From: Lysinibacillus sp. SGAir0095
Lineage (GTDB): Bacteria > Bacillota > Bacilli > Bacillales_A > Planococcaceae
DNA length: 64,000 bases
Assembly: GCF_005491425.1 (NCBI RefSeq)
Contig: NZ_CP028083.1
Span: forward strand, 3,286,001 to 3,350,000
Direction of reading: 5' to 3'
A model generated the notes under the pieces. It made no database searches. It worked only from the letters and a program-made list of their open reading frames with translations, and was not told the DNA's origin. Every line of letters begins with the position of its first letter. Position 1 is the first letter of the stretch. A program made the position numbers and the translations under genes. Shown piece by piece: positions 17,635-25,872 of this stretch.

Positions 17635-19566
17635 TTATTCCCTTACATATGCGATATATCGCCATCTAATCAGATTATAATAGATAATTTCAATGATAAC
17701 CAAGAAGACAAAGGCAAAGACAACCTCTTTTACTATCGAAACATTCACAAAATTTCTCATTATATTTTGAAGAGCAAAAAATGCAAATAGACTGTGGCAT
17801 AGAGCAACTCCCCACGGTAAAAAGAATTGAGGAAGCAAAAGTTTTGTTACCAAGGATTTCAGCTCTGAATTTGAGATGCCCATTCGTTTTAAGACATCGA
17901 ATTTCTTCTTCTCTGCCTCTAAGTTCGTGTGCAATCTAAAATAGATAAAGCTTCCTGCCGCCAATAAAAACACAGCTGCTACCAGTAACCCAACTAAAGT
18001 GAATAATGAATAGGTAGATAATATATAAGAATAATTCAATCCTGCATTTTCAAAATAATAAGGCAGTTTGTACTCTTCTTCTACATATTCTTCTGCTACT
18101 TCCTGTTGAATCGATAACCCGACCTCATCCGCTTCAATCCACTGCGGAATATCAAATGTAAACAAATGATAGCCTGGCTCGAAATGCGGAAAACCACTAT
18201 ATGGCCTTATCAATCTTCTAAAATCAACATCACTTACAATAATCGAATTTAACCCGACAATAGACGAAGGAAAAATAAGCTCCGGATATACTTGATCAAT
18301 GGTAATTCTTACATCGTTTTCAAGCAGAACCGTTTCCACCTTCTTCTTAGCTAATTCTTTAATGGAATCCTTCGAATAGGGAATAAACATTGCTTCCCCT
18401 CTAGACAAACGAACCATTGGAAAACCGTAAGAAAACAACAAATTATTAATATCGGACTCTTTAAAAACCTCTACTTCAAAACTTGTAAAGGAGGATGTCT
18501 GCTTTAATACGGTAAACCTTGTTAGATGATACGATAATCCCTTATCCTCTAGCTCAGTTATGAGAGAAGAAATATGCTCTCGTTCCATTGGATTATCAAT
18601 ATGTCCTTTGTAAATTAAACCCAAAGGATTTAACTTATCATATTGAGAGGTGTAGGATGACAATGTAGCAAGTAAACCAATGGATAAAAAGGCCATGGTT
18701 GTTACAATCGTCATCACGAAAAACATTTTCCCATTATTTTTCAGGATAAAAGATTGCTCTGCCATTGGAAGCATTCTTGATTTTTTCCAGTACATTAACC
18801 TTCTATTTTTGATTCTATCCACAAAATACTGGGTCGTATCTGTAAAAAACAAATAAGTGCCCAGTGTGATCAATATAGGAATAAAAACAGAAAACATAAT
18901 CATATTGGACTTTGTAGTCAATAATGCTAAACCATATCCACTAAGGATAAAAACAATCCCAAGAATGGCTTTTCTTTTCGTAAAGTCGACATCAATTTGG
19001 ATATTTTTGTATCCATTTAATAAATCAATTACCTTTTTTTCAGGTGAAAATTGAACACTAAATAAAGAAATAAGAATAAATGCACTAAAATATACAGCAA
19101 TGGTTAATAGGAACGGCTCCCATGAAAGATATAAAGGCAAATCCTCCAACATGAGAATTTCACGAACGATCATAAAGAAGAACTTTGAAAAAGAATATCC
19201 AAAAATAATGCCGAGAATAATTGAAATGAAGCCAATAATGATGGTTTCTAAAAAAATCATTCTTGTAAGCTGTTTTCTTTCCATCCCTAAATGAATCAAA
19301 ATAGCAAATTCCTTTGCCCTTGCCTCCAAAAAGGCTTTCATGGAATAAAAAATAAAGAACCACGAAAACAAGACTAAGATGATTTCAGCCACAACCATCC
19401 ATATAATGGGTACATTTCCCAAAAAACCATTTTCAATTTCAGGGTGAAACATCAGCATAGAGTAAATAAAAAATACTAATACCGAAAAGAAACTGGCCAT
19501 AAAAAATGCCGCATAGATTCGGATATTTCGAATGACATTACGGTAAGCGAATTGATGAAAGGTCAC
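17635..19566 (-). CDS. Bce-type ABC transporter permease (FtsX family)
   Basis: The 643-residue permease of a peptide-antibiotic resistance transporter. It has the BceB layout: four transmembrane helices within the first 230 residues, about six more later, and a large extracellular domain between roughly residues 310 and 520, where target peptide or lipid-bound antibiotic is recognised. The GTG start at 19566 lies eight bases after GGAGGAGG, and the gene overlaps the ATPase gene by 29 bases. Together with the ATPase, kinase and regulator it forms a complete detoxification module. The target (bacitracin-like, nisin-like or other) cannot be read from sequence. Confidence 0.88.
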   Translation of the reverse strand: MTFHQFAYRNVIRNIRIYAAFFMASFFSVLVFFIYSMLMFHPEIENGFLGNVPIIWMVVAEIILVLFSWFFIFYSMKAFLEARAKEFAILIHLGMERKQLTRMIFLETIIIGFISIILGIIFGYSFSKFFFMIVREILMLEDLPLYLSWEPFLLTIAVYFSAFILISLFSVQFSPEKKVIDLLNGYKNIQIDVDFTKRKAILGIVFILSGYGLALLTTKSNMIMFSVFIPILITLGTYLFFTDTTQYFVDRIKNRRLMYWKKSRMLPMAEQSFILKNNGKMFFVMTIVTTMAFLSIGLLATLSSYTSQYDKLNPLGLIYKGHIDNPMEREHISSLITELEDKGLSYHLTRFTVLKQTSSFTSFEVEVFKESDINNLLFSYGFPMVRLSRGEAMFIPYSKDSIKELAKKKVETVLLENDVRITIDQVYPELIFPSSIVGLNSIIVSDVDFRRLIRPYSGFPHFEPGYHLFTFDIPQWIEADEVGLSIQQEVAEEYVEEEYKLPYYFENAGLNYSYILSTYSLFTLVGLLVAAVFLLAAGSFIYFRLHTNLEAEKKKFDVLKRMGISNSELKSLVTKLLLPQFFLPWGVALCHSLFAFFALQNIMRNFVNVSIVKEVVFAFVFLVIIEIIYYNLIRWRYIAYVRE

Positions 19567-20314
19567 CTACTTGTCCTCCTCCTAATAAACTGAGTACATT
19601 TAGTATTCGTTGGAAAAATGTTTGGCGCCTGTCATCACGATGAATCTCATTGAAAAACTCCCCATCCTTTATAAACAGTACCCTATCACAGAAGCTCGCT
19701 GCAATCGGATCATGCGTCACCATTATAATGGTTGCTTGCTTTTCTCTGTTAATATTGCTTAACAGCTCGAGTACTTCACGGGAATTGTTCGAATCTAGAT
19801 TCCCAGTAGGCTCATCAGCTAAGATCATGGCAGGTTCATGAATTAATGCTCGCGCAATCGCCACTCTTTGTGCCTGCCCACCTGAAATCTCGTTTGGTCG
19901 TTTATATAATATTGTTGTTAGGTCAAGGCGCTCAGCCAGAAGCATTAATCGCTCTTCCATTACCTTTACCGGCTGTTGATCTAAAGTTAATGGAAGCACA
20001 ATATTCTCTTCAACCGTGAGCATCGGCAATAAATTAAAATCCTGAAATACAAAGCCAAGCTCCCGTCTTCTAAAATAGGCTAGCTCTGTACTGTTTAAAT
20101 TTTGCGGTTTTACATCATTGAAAATAATTTCTCCCGATGTAGGACGATCAATCGTGGAAATGAGATTTAATAGGGTTGACTTCCCACTACCAGACGGTCC
20201 CATGACTGCTAAAAACTCTCCTTTATCAACCTCAAAGGAAAGCTGGTTTAGTGCACGATTTGTCACTTTTCCTTCATATACCTTTGTCACATCTTGTACC
20301 TGTAAAATTGACAT
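19538..20314 (-). CDS. Bce-type ABC transporter ATP-binding protein
   Basis: A 258-residue ATPase pairing with the permease that overlaps it. Walker A is GPSGSGKST near residue 40, the Q-loop region FVFQDFNLLP follows, then the ABC signature ISGGQAQRV and Walker B MILADEPTGNLDS, and the H-loop VTHD. This is the LolD/MacB/BceA subgroup. I chose the ATG at 20314 behind AAAGAGGGATG, seven codons downstream of a less likely start. A C-terminal tail of about 30 residues extends past the ATPase core. Confidence 0.92.
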   Translation of the reverse strand: MSILQVQDVTKVYEGKVTNRALNQLSFEVDKGEFLAVMGPSGSGKSTLLNLISTIDRPTSGEIIFNDVKPQNLNSTELAYFRRRELGFVFQDFNLLPMLTVEENIVLPLTLDQQPVKVMEERLMLLAERLDLTTILYKRPNEISGGQAQRVAIARALIHEPAMILADEPTGNLDSNNSREVLELLSNINREKQATIIMVTHDPIAASFCDRVLFIKDGEFFNEIHRDDRRQTFFQRILNVLSLLGGGQVGDLSSIRLP

Positions 20315-20358
20315 AGTTTCATCCCTCTTTAACATAAAGTTTACTCTGGTGAAGCGGT

Positions 20359-21345
20359 TTAATTACACTGGAATGTAAGAGTAATCGTCGTACCTACCCC
20401 TACCTCTGATTCAATTTCAAATTTATGACCTAGCTTTTCACAAATTTCGCTCGCCAAATATAAGCCCATTCCTGTGGATTCACCTGTTTTCCGTCCGTTT
20501 TCCCCAGTGAAAAAGGCCTTCGTTACTCTTGTTAAATCGGATTTTGGTATCCCTATACCTTCGTCTCGAATTGTTAACTTTACTTCTGCATCCTTCTTTG
20601 TTGCTGTGACAATAATTCGTTTATTTTGCTCAAATGTGTACTTTACTGCATTCGTTATAAACTGACCTAAAATAAATTTTAACCACTTTGAATCACTTGC
20701 AATGACTAATTCATCATCAATTTGTGTTTCCGGGAAAACTCGTTTTGTTATAAATAAACGCTTATTTTCATTGATAGTTGCATTCACAATTTGTTTTAGG
20801 TACACTCGCTCGATTTGCATATCGTCTTCAAACTTCTCAAGACGTGCATTCATTAAAACCATTTCAAGGCCTCTTTTTATGCGATCCACTTCTTCTTGGA
20901 CACTTTTTTTATCAAGAGGTGCCTCTTCCTGCAATAATAGTTCCAAAACTGATACAGGTGTTTTCATTTGGTGAATCCATTGATTTAAAAACTTTTCCTG
21001 TCTATTCTGTGAGGCATAAAGTGCATGTACCTCGTGCTGATAAACACGATAGAGCTCGTGCAGGTAGCTTTCGGTTTGAGTATGTTCAAATGACTTTGCA
21101 TTTTTTTGTAATGCATCCTCCATTGTTTGAGGGAGCTGTGTAATCTTTTTAAAATAGCTTTGCCTTATAAAATACCTGAAACCTAAAAAGGAAACGATAA
21201 GAATGATGCTAATAATCATGGCGTATATGGCGGTACTCATATTTCGGAAGCCGTCTAGCCAGTAAAGCGACATAATAAATACCACAACAATCACTTCAAA
21301 CACTAAGAAGGAAATATGCTCCTTTATAAATAACTTCAAGCTCAT
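20359..21345 (-). CDS. Bce-type intramembrane-sensing histidine kinase
   Basis: A 328-residue sensor kinase with two transmembrane helices (about 13-30 and 39-59) joined by only a few outside residues, typical of kinases that do not sense ligand themselves but respond to flux through the partner BceAB-type transporter. The phosphoacceptor is His125 in WIHQMKTPVSV; the ATPase domain shows the N-box FITNAVKYTF and G-boxes DEGIGIPKSD and GMGLYLA. Its ATG overlaps the stop of the regulator gene by one base (TAATG), so translation is coupled. It precedes the ATPase gene by 44 bp. Confidence 0.92.
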   Translation of the reverse strand: MSLKLFIKEHISFLVFEVIVVVFIMSLYWLDGFRNMSTAIYAMIISIILIVSFLGFRYFIRQSYFKKITQLPQTMEDALQKNAKSFEHTQTESYLHELYRVYQHEVHALYASQNRQEKFLNQWIHQMKTPVSVLELLLQEEAPLDKKSVQEEVDRIKRGLEMVLMNARLEKFEDDMQIERVYLKQIVNATINENKRLFITKRVFPETQIDDELVIASDSKWLKFILGQFITNAVKYTFEQNKRIIVTATKKDAEVKLTIRDEGIGIPKSDLTRVTKAFFTGENGRKTGESTGMGLYLASEICEKLGHKFEIESEVGVGTTITLTFQCN

Positions 21346-22049
21346 TACTGCTCCTCCGAGTTGAGAACAAAGCGATAGCCCGCTCCTCGAACTGTCTCAA
21401 TGACTGAGTCAACACCGTAGTCAGCCAGTTTCTTCCGCACCCGTGTCATGTTCACATTCAGCGTATTTTCATCTACAAATGCTTGATCGTCCCAAAGCTC
21501 TTCAAGTAGTTTTTCTCGTGAAACTACCTTTGGTGCTTGTCCCATCAGTAAATCTAAAATAATGCATTCCTTCTTTTGCAAAGGAATTTCGATTTCTTTT
21601 TTGTGTAATTCCATGCGTTCAAGATAGAGCGTTAACTGACCTAAAGAGACTGTTCTTTCCTCTTGGCGTGAGGAATACTCTCCATAGGTTCTTCTTAGAT
21701 GACTGCGAATCTTAGCTAAGACAATTTCATAGTTAAACGGCTTTGTTATAAAATCATCCCCGCCGTTTTCCAAGGCGAAAATTTGATCCATCTCACCTGA
21801 GCGTGCTGAAATGAAGATAATTGGACATTTTGTATGCTGCCTTAATTGTCGGCACCAATAATAACCATCATAAGAAGGTAAATTGATATCTAATAAAATA
21901 ATGTGGGGAGAAAAGGCAATACTTTCTTCCACAATTCCTTCAAAATTTTGTACAATTTCAACCTCATATTGATACTTTCTTAATGTATCTGCTAAAAGGG
22001 AGGCGATTTTTTGATCGTCTTCCACGATAAAAATCCGGGTAGTTTCCAT
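21345..22049 (-). CDS. Bce-type response regulator (OmpR family)
   Basis: A 234-residue two-domain regulator: a receiver with the acidic pair at 11-12, phospho-acceptor Asp54 in LLDINLPSYDG and lysine in FITKPFN, then an OmpR winged helix with VDENTLNVNMTRVRKKL and the terminal ETVRGAGYRF. It is the first gene of regulator-kinase-ATPase-permease, so phosphorylation should raise transporter expression. The ATG follows GGGGGAATAAAC. Confidence 0.93.
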   Translation of the reverse strand: METTRIFIVEDDQKIASLLADTLRKYQYEVEIVQNFEGIVEESIAFSPHIILLDINLPSYDGYYWCRQLRQHTKCPIIFISARSGEMDQIFALENGGDDFITKPFNYEIVLAKIRSHLRRTYGEYSSRQEERTVSLGQLTLYLERMELHKKEIEIPLQKKECIILDLLMGQAPKVVSREKLLEELWDDQAFVDENTLNVNMTRVRKKLADYGVDSVIETVRGAGYRFVLNSEEQ

Positions 22050-22084
22050 GTTTATTCCCCCATACTTGGATTGGAGTGCTAAAG

Positions 22085-22090
22085 ATTATA
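22085..22090 (-). promoter_or_regulatory. Candidate -10 element of the Bce-type operon
   Basis: A perfect TATAAT on the minus strand, 36 bp before the regulator start codon. The matching -35 region is weak, as expected for a promoter that needs an activator. I could not assign a response-regulator binding repeat with confidence. Confidence 0.35.
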
Positions 22091-22213
22091 ATCTCAAAGG
22101 ACTCAGGCTATGTATGCGCAAATTCTGATGTCTCTTTTTTATTTCCTGCTTCAATAACAGTGTATCAAAAAAGCGCTGCTCCATAAACAACAGCCTCCCT
22201 CAAGAACACTATA

Positions 22214-22254
22214 TAAAAAAACAACTCGACCCAAAATAAGTCGAGTTGATGTTT
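22214..22254. terminator. Terminator between lplJ and the Bce-type operon
   Basis: CAACTCGAC (22222-22230) pairs with GTCGAGTTG (22240-22248); the minus strand continues with TTTTTTTATA and the plus strand with ATGTTTTTTC. It ends the lipoate ligase transcript, which comes from upstream on the minus strand. Confidence 0.88.
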
Positions 22255-22316
22255 TTTCTTATCCAGATCCCTGAAATGCCCTTCTTACCTAAACGTGAAA
22301 GCCTAAGTCCTCTGTT

Positions 22317-23309
22317 TTAATAGATTAATTTTAAAAAGTCTTCTTTCGTTACGGCTCCAAAATAATGGGTAGTATCAATCGCATCTAATGCTTCAGCAAT
22401 GCTTGTACGGTCATATTTCACACCGACTAACAGCTTTTCAATGTCCGCAACATCGCCTACACCAAAGAAATCACCAAAGATTTTGATTTCTTCGATAATC
22501 CCTTTATTCACTTCTAGGCGAATATCGATGCCACCTGAAGGGAATCGGTTTGTTTTTTGAATATTAAAGCGTGGGGATTTTCCATAGTTCCATTCCCATT
22601 TTTGATAACGTTCTGCCGATATTTCGTGTATTTTATTCCAATCTTCGTCCGTTAACTCATAGTATTGAATATACTCTTCACCAGCGAAGATTGATTTTAA
22701 AATTTCCATTCTAAATTCTTCAATCGTCATCGGCTCTTTTAAATAGTCCGAAATATTTCCTACGCGAGAACGAACAGATTTAATGCCTTTAGATTCAATC
22801 TTGTCCTTTTTCACTTTTAACGAGGACACAACTGCATCCACATCTGTTTTGAACATTAAAGTACCGTGACTAAACATACGGCCTCTTGTTGAATATTGTG
22901 CGTTGCCGGATACTTTCCGACCTTCTGCCAAGATATCATTTCGACCAGAAAGCTCCGCATTCACTCCTAATTTCTCTAATGCATCCACAACAGGCTGCGT
23001 GAACTTTTTATAGTTATGGAAGCTGTTTCCATCATCTTTCGTTAAGAAGCTGAAATTTAGATTGTTTAAATCATGGTATACCGCGCCGCCGCCTGATAAA
23101 CGTCTTACCACAATGATGCCATTTTCTTCAACATAATCTGTATTAATTTCTTCGATTGTGTTTTGGTTTTTCCCAATGATGATCGATGGTTGATTGATAT
23201 AGAACAGTAGAAAATCGTCCTTCTCAATATCCATATTTCTTAATATAAATTCTTCAATTGCTAAATTTATCCGTGGGTCAGTAATCCCCTTGTTATCAAT
23301 AAAATACAC
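22317..23309 (-). CDS. lplJ: Lipoate-protein ligase (LplJ-like)
   Basis: Attaches free lipoate, by way of lipoyl-AMP, to lipoyl domains of 2-oxoacid dehydrogenases and GcvH. The catalytic core shows DPRINLAIEEF, the RRLSGGGAVYHD motif (lipoate and ATP site), the HGTLMFKTD stretch and an invariant-type lysine region KVKKDKIESKGIKSVRSRV; a C-terminal accessory domain (about 250-330) is present, so the enzyme can do both steps alone. I place the start at GTG 23309, nine bases after GAGGA; a GTG three codons earlier overlaps the ribosome site. It is flanked by terminators and appears monocistronic. Confidence 0.9.
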   Translation of the reverse strand: MYFIDNKGITDPRINLAIEEFILRNMDIEKDDFLLFYINQPSIIIGKNQNTIEEINTDYVEENGIIVVRRLSGGGAVYHDLNNLNFSFLTKDDGNSFHNYKKFTQPVVDALEKLGVNAELSGRNDILAEGRKVSGNAQYSTRGRMFSHGTLMFKTDVDAVVSSLKVKKDKIESKGIKSVRSRVGNISDYLKEPMTIEEFRMEILKSIFAGEEYIQYYELTDEDWNKIHEISAERYQKWEWNYGKSPRFNIQKTNRFPSGGIDIRLEVNKGIIEEIKIFGDFFGVGDVADIEKLLVGVKYDRTSIAEALDAIDTTHYFGAVTKEDFLKLIY

Positions 23310-23485
23310 TATCTTCACTCCTCTATAGCCTTTATTTTACACGAAAAATTAAGAAAATCACGATATATGCCGTTTATAGTACATATCAATGATTTTCTTA
23401 CAGGTTTAGCTTTTGGTTATGATTTTTTTCAATGATAGGAGAATTGCTATCCTCCTTTTACAATGGAGAATTTGCATTGTAATGC

Positions 23486-24163
23486 CTACTTTGCTTTATT
23501 CGGTTTTAAACTCTGTGTAAAACTTACCTGTACAAGCATAAAGAAGATTCCAATACCAATTATGCTGATTATTTGAGAGTTTCCAGAGAAAACGGAGTAA
23601 TACATAAGGGCAATAGCCAAGATAAATAACCCCCAGGTAACTAAGGAGTAAATTTTATATAGACCCTTTAGCATGACGTATTTTTCACCATCATCAAATT
23701 GATCAAAATATTCTTGCTGATAGTTTTTCGATTTAGGATCTGGCAGTGTAAATGTCGGATTTGTAATTTTAATAATTTTATCACTAGGAAATAAATTAAA
23801 AAACGATACCACCATTAATACAGCGCTAACTCCAACAATATCCGGTTGACTCTCTCTTAGTAAAATAAAGCCCACAAGCGTTGCAACCGTTGCTAATGAA
23901 AAAGCAACTTGTATGTATACCGCTGCTGAGTATGCTCTCCTTTCCAACTCTAAATGATGATCATCTTCATTTTCACTTTCTACTTCAAGCAGGCTCCCTC
24001 TAACTGCATTGTTTATTTTGTATCGAGCTAATATTAAACAAAAAACAATCACTAAATTTACGATATATAACAGATTTTCTTCCATCACTTGTCCATTAAA
24101 CCTAGATTTCAATTCATATAAACCATATAAGAATATTAGTGTGTATACCACCAGCATCTTCAC
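23486..24163 (-). CDS. Membrane protein of unknown function paired with an XRE regulator
   Basis: I do not recognise a named family. The 225-residue protein has about six hydrophobic helices in three pairs: near 1-18, 30-48, 85-105, 112-128, 170-188 and 195-218, with charged cytoplasmic linkers between them (a Glu/Asp/His-rich stretch near 60-75 and a Lys/Gln/Asp-rich stretch near 140-160). Its GTG start overlaps the stop codon of the XRE gene by four bases and lies seven bases after GAGGAGGAA. Such two-gene XRE plus membrane-protein operons are common in Firmicutes, with largely unknown roles. A small-molecule or envelope-stress function would be a guess. Confidence 0.75.
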   Translation of the reverse strand: MKMLVVYTLIFLYGLYELKSRFNGQVMEENLLYIVNLVIVFCLILARYKINNAVRGSLLEVESENEDDHHLELERRAYSAAVYIQVAFSLATVATLVGFILLRESQPDIVGVSAVLMVVSFFNLFPSDKIIKITNPTFTLPDPKSKNYQQEYFDQFDDGEKYVMLKGLYKIYSLVTWGLFILAIALMYYSVFSGNSQIISIIGIGIFFMLVQVSFTQSLKPNKAK

Positions 24164-24366
24164 GACAATTCCTCCTCACTAAAAATAAATACATTTTCGA
24201 TTGGTTCTTTAAATACATTCGCAATTCTTACGGCAATAATTAGGGAGGGCATATATTCGTTTCTTTCAATTAAACTTACTGTCTGTCTAGAGACTCTCGC
24301 TTTTTTCGCTAGTTCGGTCTGATTAAGACCTTCCCTTGCCCGTAATTCTTTGAGTCGAGTTTTCAT
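24160..24366 (-). CDS. Small XRE family HTH regulator
   Basis: A 68-residue protein consisting almost only of a Cro/C1-type helix-turn-helix: LKELRAREGLNQTELAKKARVSRQTVSLIER followed by the third helix and a short acidic end. It resembles the YozG/YvaO-like minimal regulators. The first gene of a two-gene operon, it overlaps the membrane-protein gene. A perfect 11-bp inverted repeat lies 34 bp upstream of its start, so autoregulation is likely. Confidence 0.9.
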   Translation of the reverse strand: MKTRLKELRAREGLNQTELAKKARVSRQTVSLIERNEYMPSLIIAVRIANVFKEPIENVFIFSEEELS

Positions 24367-24399
24367 TTCTTCACCTCAAATAAAGAGTAAATGATTATT

Positions 24400-24431
24400 G
24401 TCTTTTTGACAATTATAATAGTCAAAAAGAC
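24400..24431. promoter_or_regulatory. Candidate operator and promoter of the XRE gene
   Basis: GTCTTTTTGAC (24400-24410) and GTCAAAAAGAC (24421-24431) form a perfect 11-bp inverted repeat with a 10-bp spacer. On the minus strand TTGACT and GACAAT, 17 bp apart, fall inside the repeat, and a TATAAT lies in the spacer. A protein bound here would block RNA polymerase, which fits an autorepressor. Confidence 0.65.
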
Positions 24432-24578
24432 GATGAACGGTTTCAATATCTATATATATATTCAATTCTTATCCACTTTTTCTCATCAAAGTTTGCATTA
24501 CTTATGTAGGTATTATAGCTTTTGTGCTGAAAGCTTAAAAAATATTTCAACAATTATTTTTTTATAGGCAAATGGGTA

Positions 24579-24607
24579 TTGACGATTTCAAACTGTTATA
24601 ATACAAT
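24579..24607 (+). promoter_or_regulatory. Promoter of yhfH
   Basis: TTGACG (24579-24584) and TACAAT (24602-24607) are separated by 17 bp, about 50 bp before the yhfH start. This is a good vegetative (sigma-A) match. Confidence 0.65.
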
Positions 24608-24659
24608 GTAAATAATTAAATCAGTAATATAACAGATGTCCAAAAGGAGGGACGAAGGC

Positions 24660-24785
24660 ATGTTAGAAAACGTTGTGGAGTTTTTCAAAAATTTACCTGA
24701 CAAAGTATGTGTACAATGTGGAGATAAAATTGAAGAACAGAGCGAATGCTACAGCAGCAATTGCGAAAAATGTAACGCTCTATAG
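24660..24785 (+). CDS. yhfH: YhfH family small zinc-finger-like protein
   Basis: A 41-residue protein with four cysteines arranged as two pairs (Cys17/Cys20 and, after ECY, Cys35/Cys38; Cys30 is additional), starting MLENVVEFFKNLPDK. This is the layout of the YhfH family of Bacillales, whose function is unknown; the cysteines suggest a metal-binding knuckle. The ATG lies 12 bases after AAAGGAGGG and a second purine stretch (GAAGG) is close by. It has its own promoter and a strong terminator, which supports a real gene despite its size. Confidence 0.85.
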   Translation: MLENVVEFFKNLPDKVCVQCGDKIEEQSECYSSNCEKCNAL

Positions 24786-24866
24786 TCGTCGTCAGTCGTT
24801 TTATTATTGATTTCTGGACTCTCATCTAAGAAAAGATGAACCTATAAGTAAACTGCTTACACAACA

Positions 24867-24906
24867 AACCCCTCAAAGCTCGCTCAAGCTTTGAGGGGTT
24901 TTTCGT
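24867..24906 (+). terminator. Terminator of yhfH
   Basis: AACCCCTCAAAGCT (24867-24880) pairs perfectly with AGCTTTGAGGGGTT (24887-24900), loop of six, followed by TTTCGTT on the plus strand. Confidence 0.92.
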
Positions 24907-25025
24907 TACAAACAGTTTTATCTTTTCTTACATAGCGTTAGCTTGAATGCTACTTTTACTAGTTAGGGTTTTGTTGGCGTTCTTCAACAGAAGATGGATG
25001 CCCTCTTCCCTCACCCGGAAATAAT

Positions 25026-25058
25026 TTTGGTCGTTCATCAACACGATGAACGACCAAA
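25026..25058 (-). terminator. Hairpin after the YtkA-like lipoprotein gene
   Basis: A perfect 14-bp repeat, TTTGGTCGTTCATC (25026-25039) against GATGAACGACCAAA (25045-25058), lies 11 bases after the stop codon. On the minus strand it is followed by ATTATTTCC, a weak T run, so termination is likely but not certain. Confidence 0.7.
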
Positions 25059-25069
25059 GCATCTACGCA

Positions 25070-25645
25070 TTATTCATGTTCGTGATTATGCTCACTTTCT
25101 TCTTGAGTGTCATGGTCACTATGGTTCATTTCCCCTTCAGTTTCAGTTTCAGTTTCAGAGGAGTCCTCATTATTGTCCATATCCATATTCATTTCCATTG
25201 ATTCGTTACTATCGTCTTCTTTCACTTGGCTCATGTCTGGTTGGCCAACGATGATTTGCTGTTTTGGCATTACATGTAAACCACGTGCTGTTGTGTGCGC
25301 ATACATGTAGTAGACACCATCATGATCAAATGTCGTTTCTGCCTTATAAACGCCATCAGCATCTAATTTTCCATCAATCATTTGTGCATTTTCGCGGTAT
25401 CCAGATTCCCAAACCTCAAATTGAACAGACTCGGCGTCATCCACATTTTCTTTGTTTTGAGTAATATGAGCGGCTAGTTCAACTGTTTCATTTGCTGCTA
25501 CTTCCTCTGGTGTTAGGATATCAACCATTACTTCTAATGCAGCTGCATCGATTGGTTCTTTATTTGTATCTACTTCATGCTCATTTGATGAGCAACCTAT
25601 TAATAATGCCTGCACTGCTACTAAACTTAGTAACCATTTTTTCAT
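25070..25645 (-). CDS. YtkA-like domain lipoprotein with acidic His-rich tail
   Basis: A 191-residue secreted lipoprotein: signal peptide with lipobox LIGC (Cys18), a YtkA/FixH-like beta domain from about 38 to 130 (VMVDILTPEEVAANETVELAAHI ... GVYYMYAHTTARG), then a 60-residue low-complexity tail of Glu, Asp, Met, Asn and His. YtkA-like domains are linked to copper or cytochrome oxidase assembly, and the Met- and His-rich tail would suit metal binding; that is inference. The ATG at 25645 is eight bases after GGAGG. The DNA for the Glu-Thr run is a tandem hexamer, TTTCAG repeated. Confidence 0.85.
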   Translation of the reverse strand: MKKWLLSLVAVQALLIGCSSNEHEVDTNKEPIDAAALEVMVDILTPEEVAANETVELAAHITQNKENVDDAESVQFEVWESGYRENAQMIDGKLDADGVYKAETTFDHDGVYYMYAHTTARGLHVMPKQQIIVGQPDMSQVKEDDSNESMEMNMDMDNNEDSSETETETEGEMNHSDHDTQEESEHNHEHE

Positions 25646-25830
25646 GTAGATTTCCTCCATCACTCATATAATGCTAATCTATGGTTATTCCCTTATTATT
25701 TTAGTCAAAATGGGAATGTTTGAACCACCATTAGTATAACGTACTTACGTTCAAATAATTTTGATAAAATTGTGAACTAATTGAACTGCATCATTTCTAA
25801 ACCGAACTAGAATCTACAATTCTCTAGAAC

Positions 25831-25866
25831 GAAAAAAGAGCCGCCTATATTCCATAAGGCAACTCC
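25831..25866 (-). terminator. Terminator of the hemEHY operon
   Basis: On the minus strand GAGTTGCCTTAT pairs with ATAGGCGGCTC (two G-U pairs) and is followed by TTTTTTC. It begins right after the hemY stop codon. Confidence 0.8.
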
Positions 25867-25872
25867 ATTTCA

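Noticed and set aside
23458-23482. TTACAATG/CATTGTAA repeat after the membrane-protein gene as a terminator
   Set aside because: The 8-bp repeat has no T run on the minus strand (it continues AAAGGAGG), so I did not list it as a terminator.
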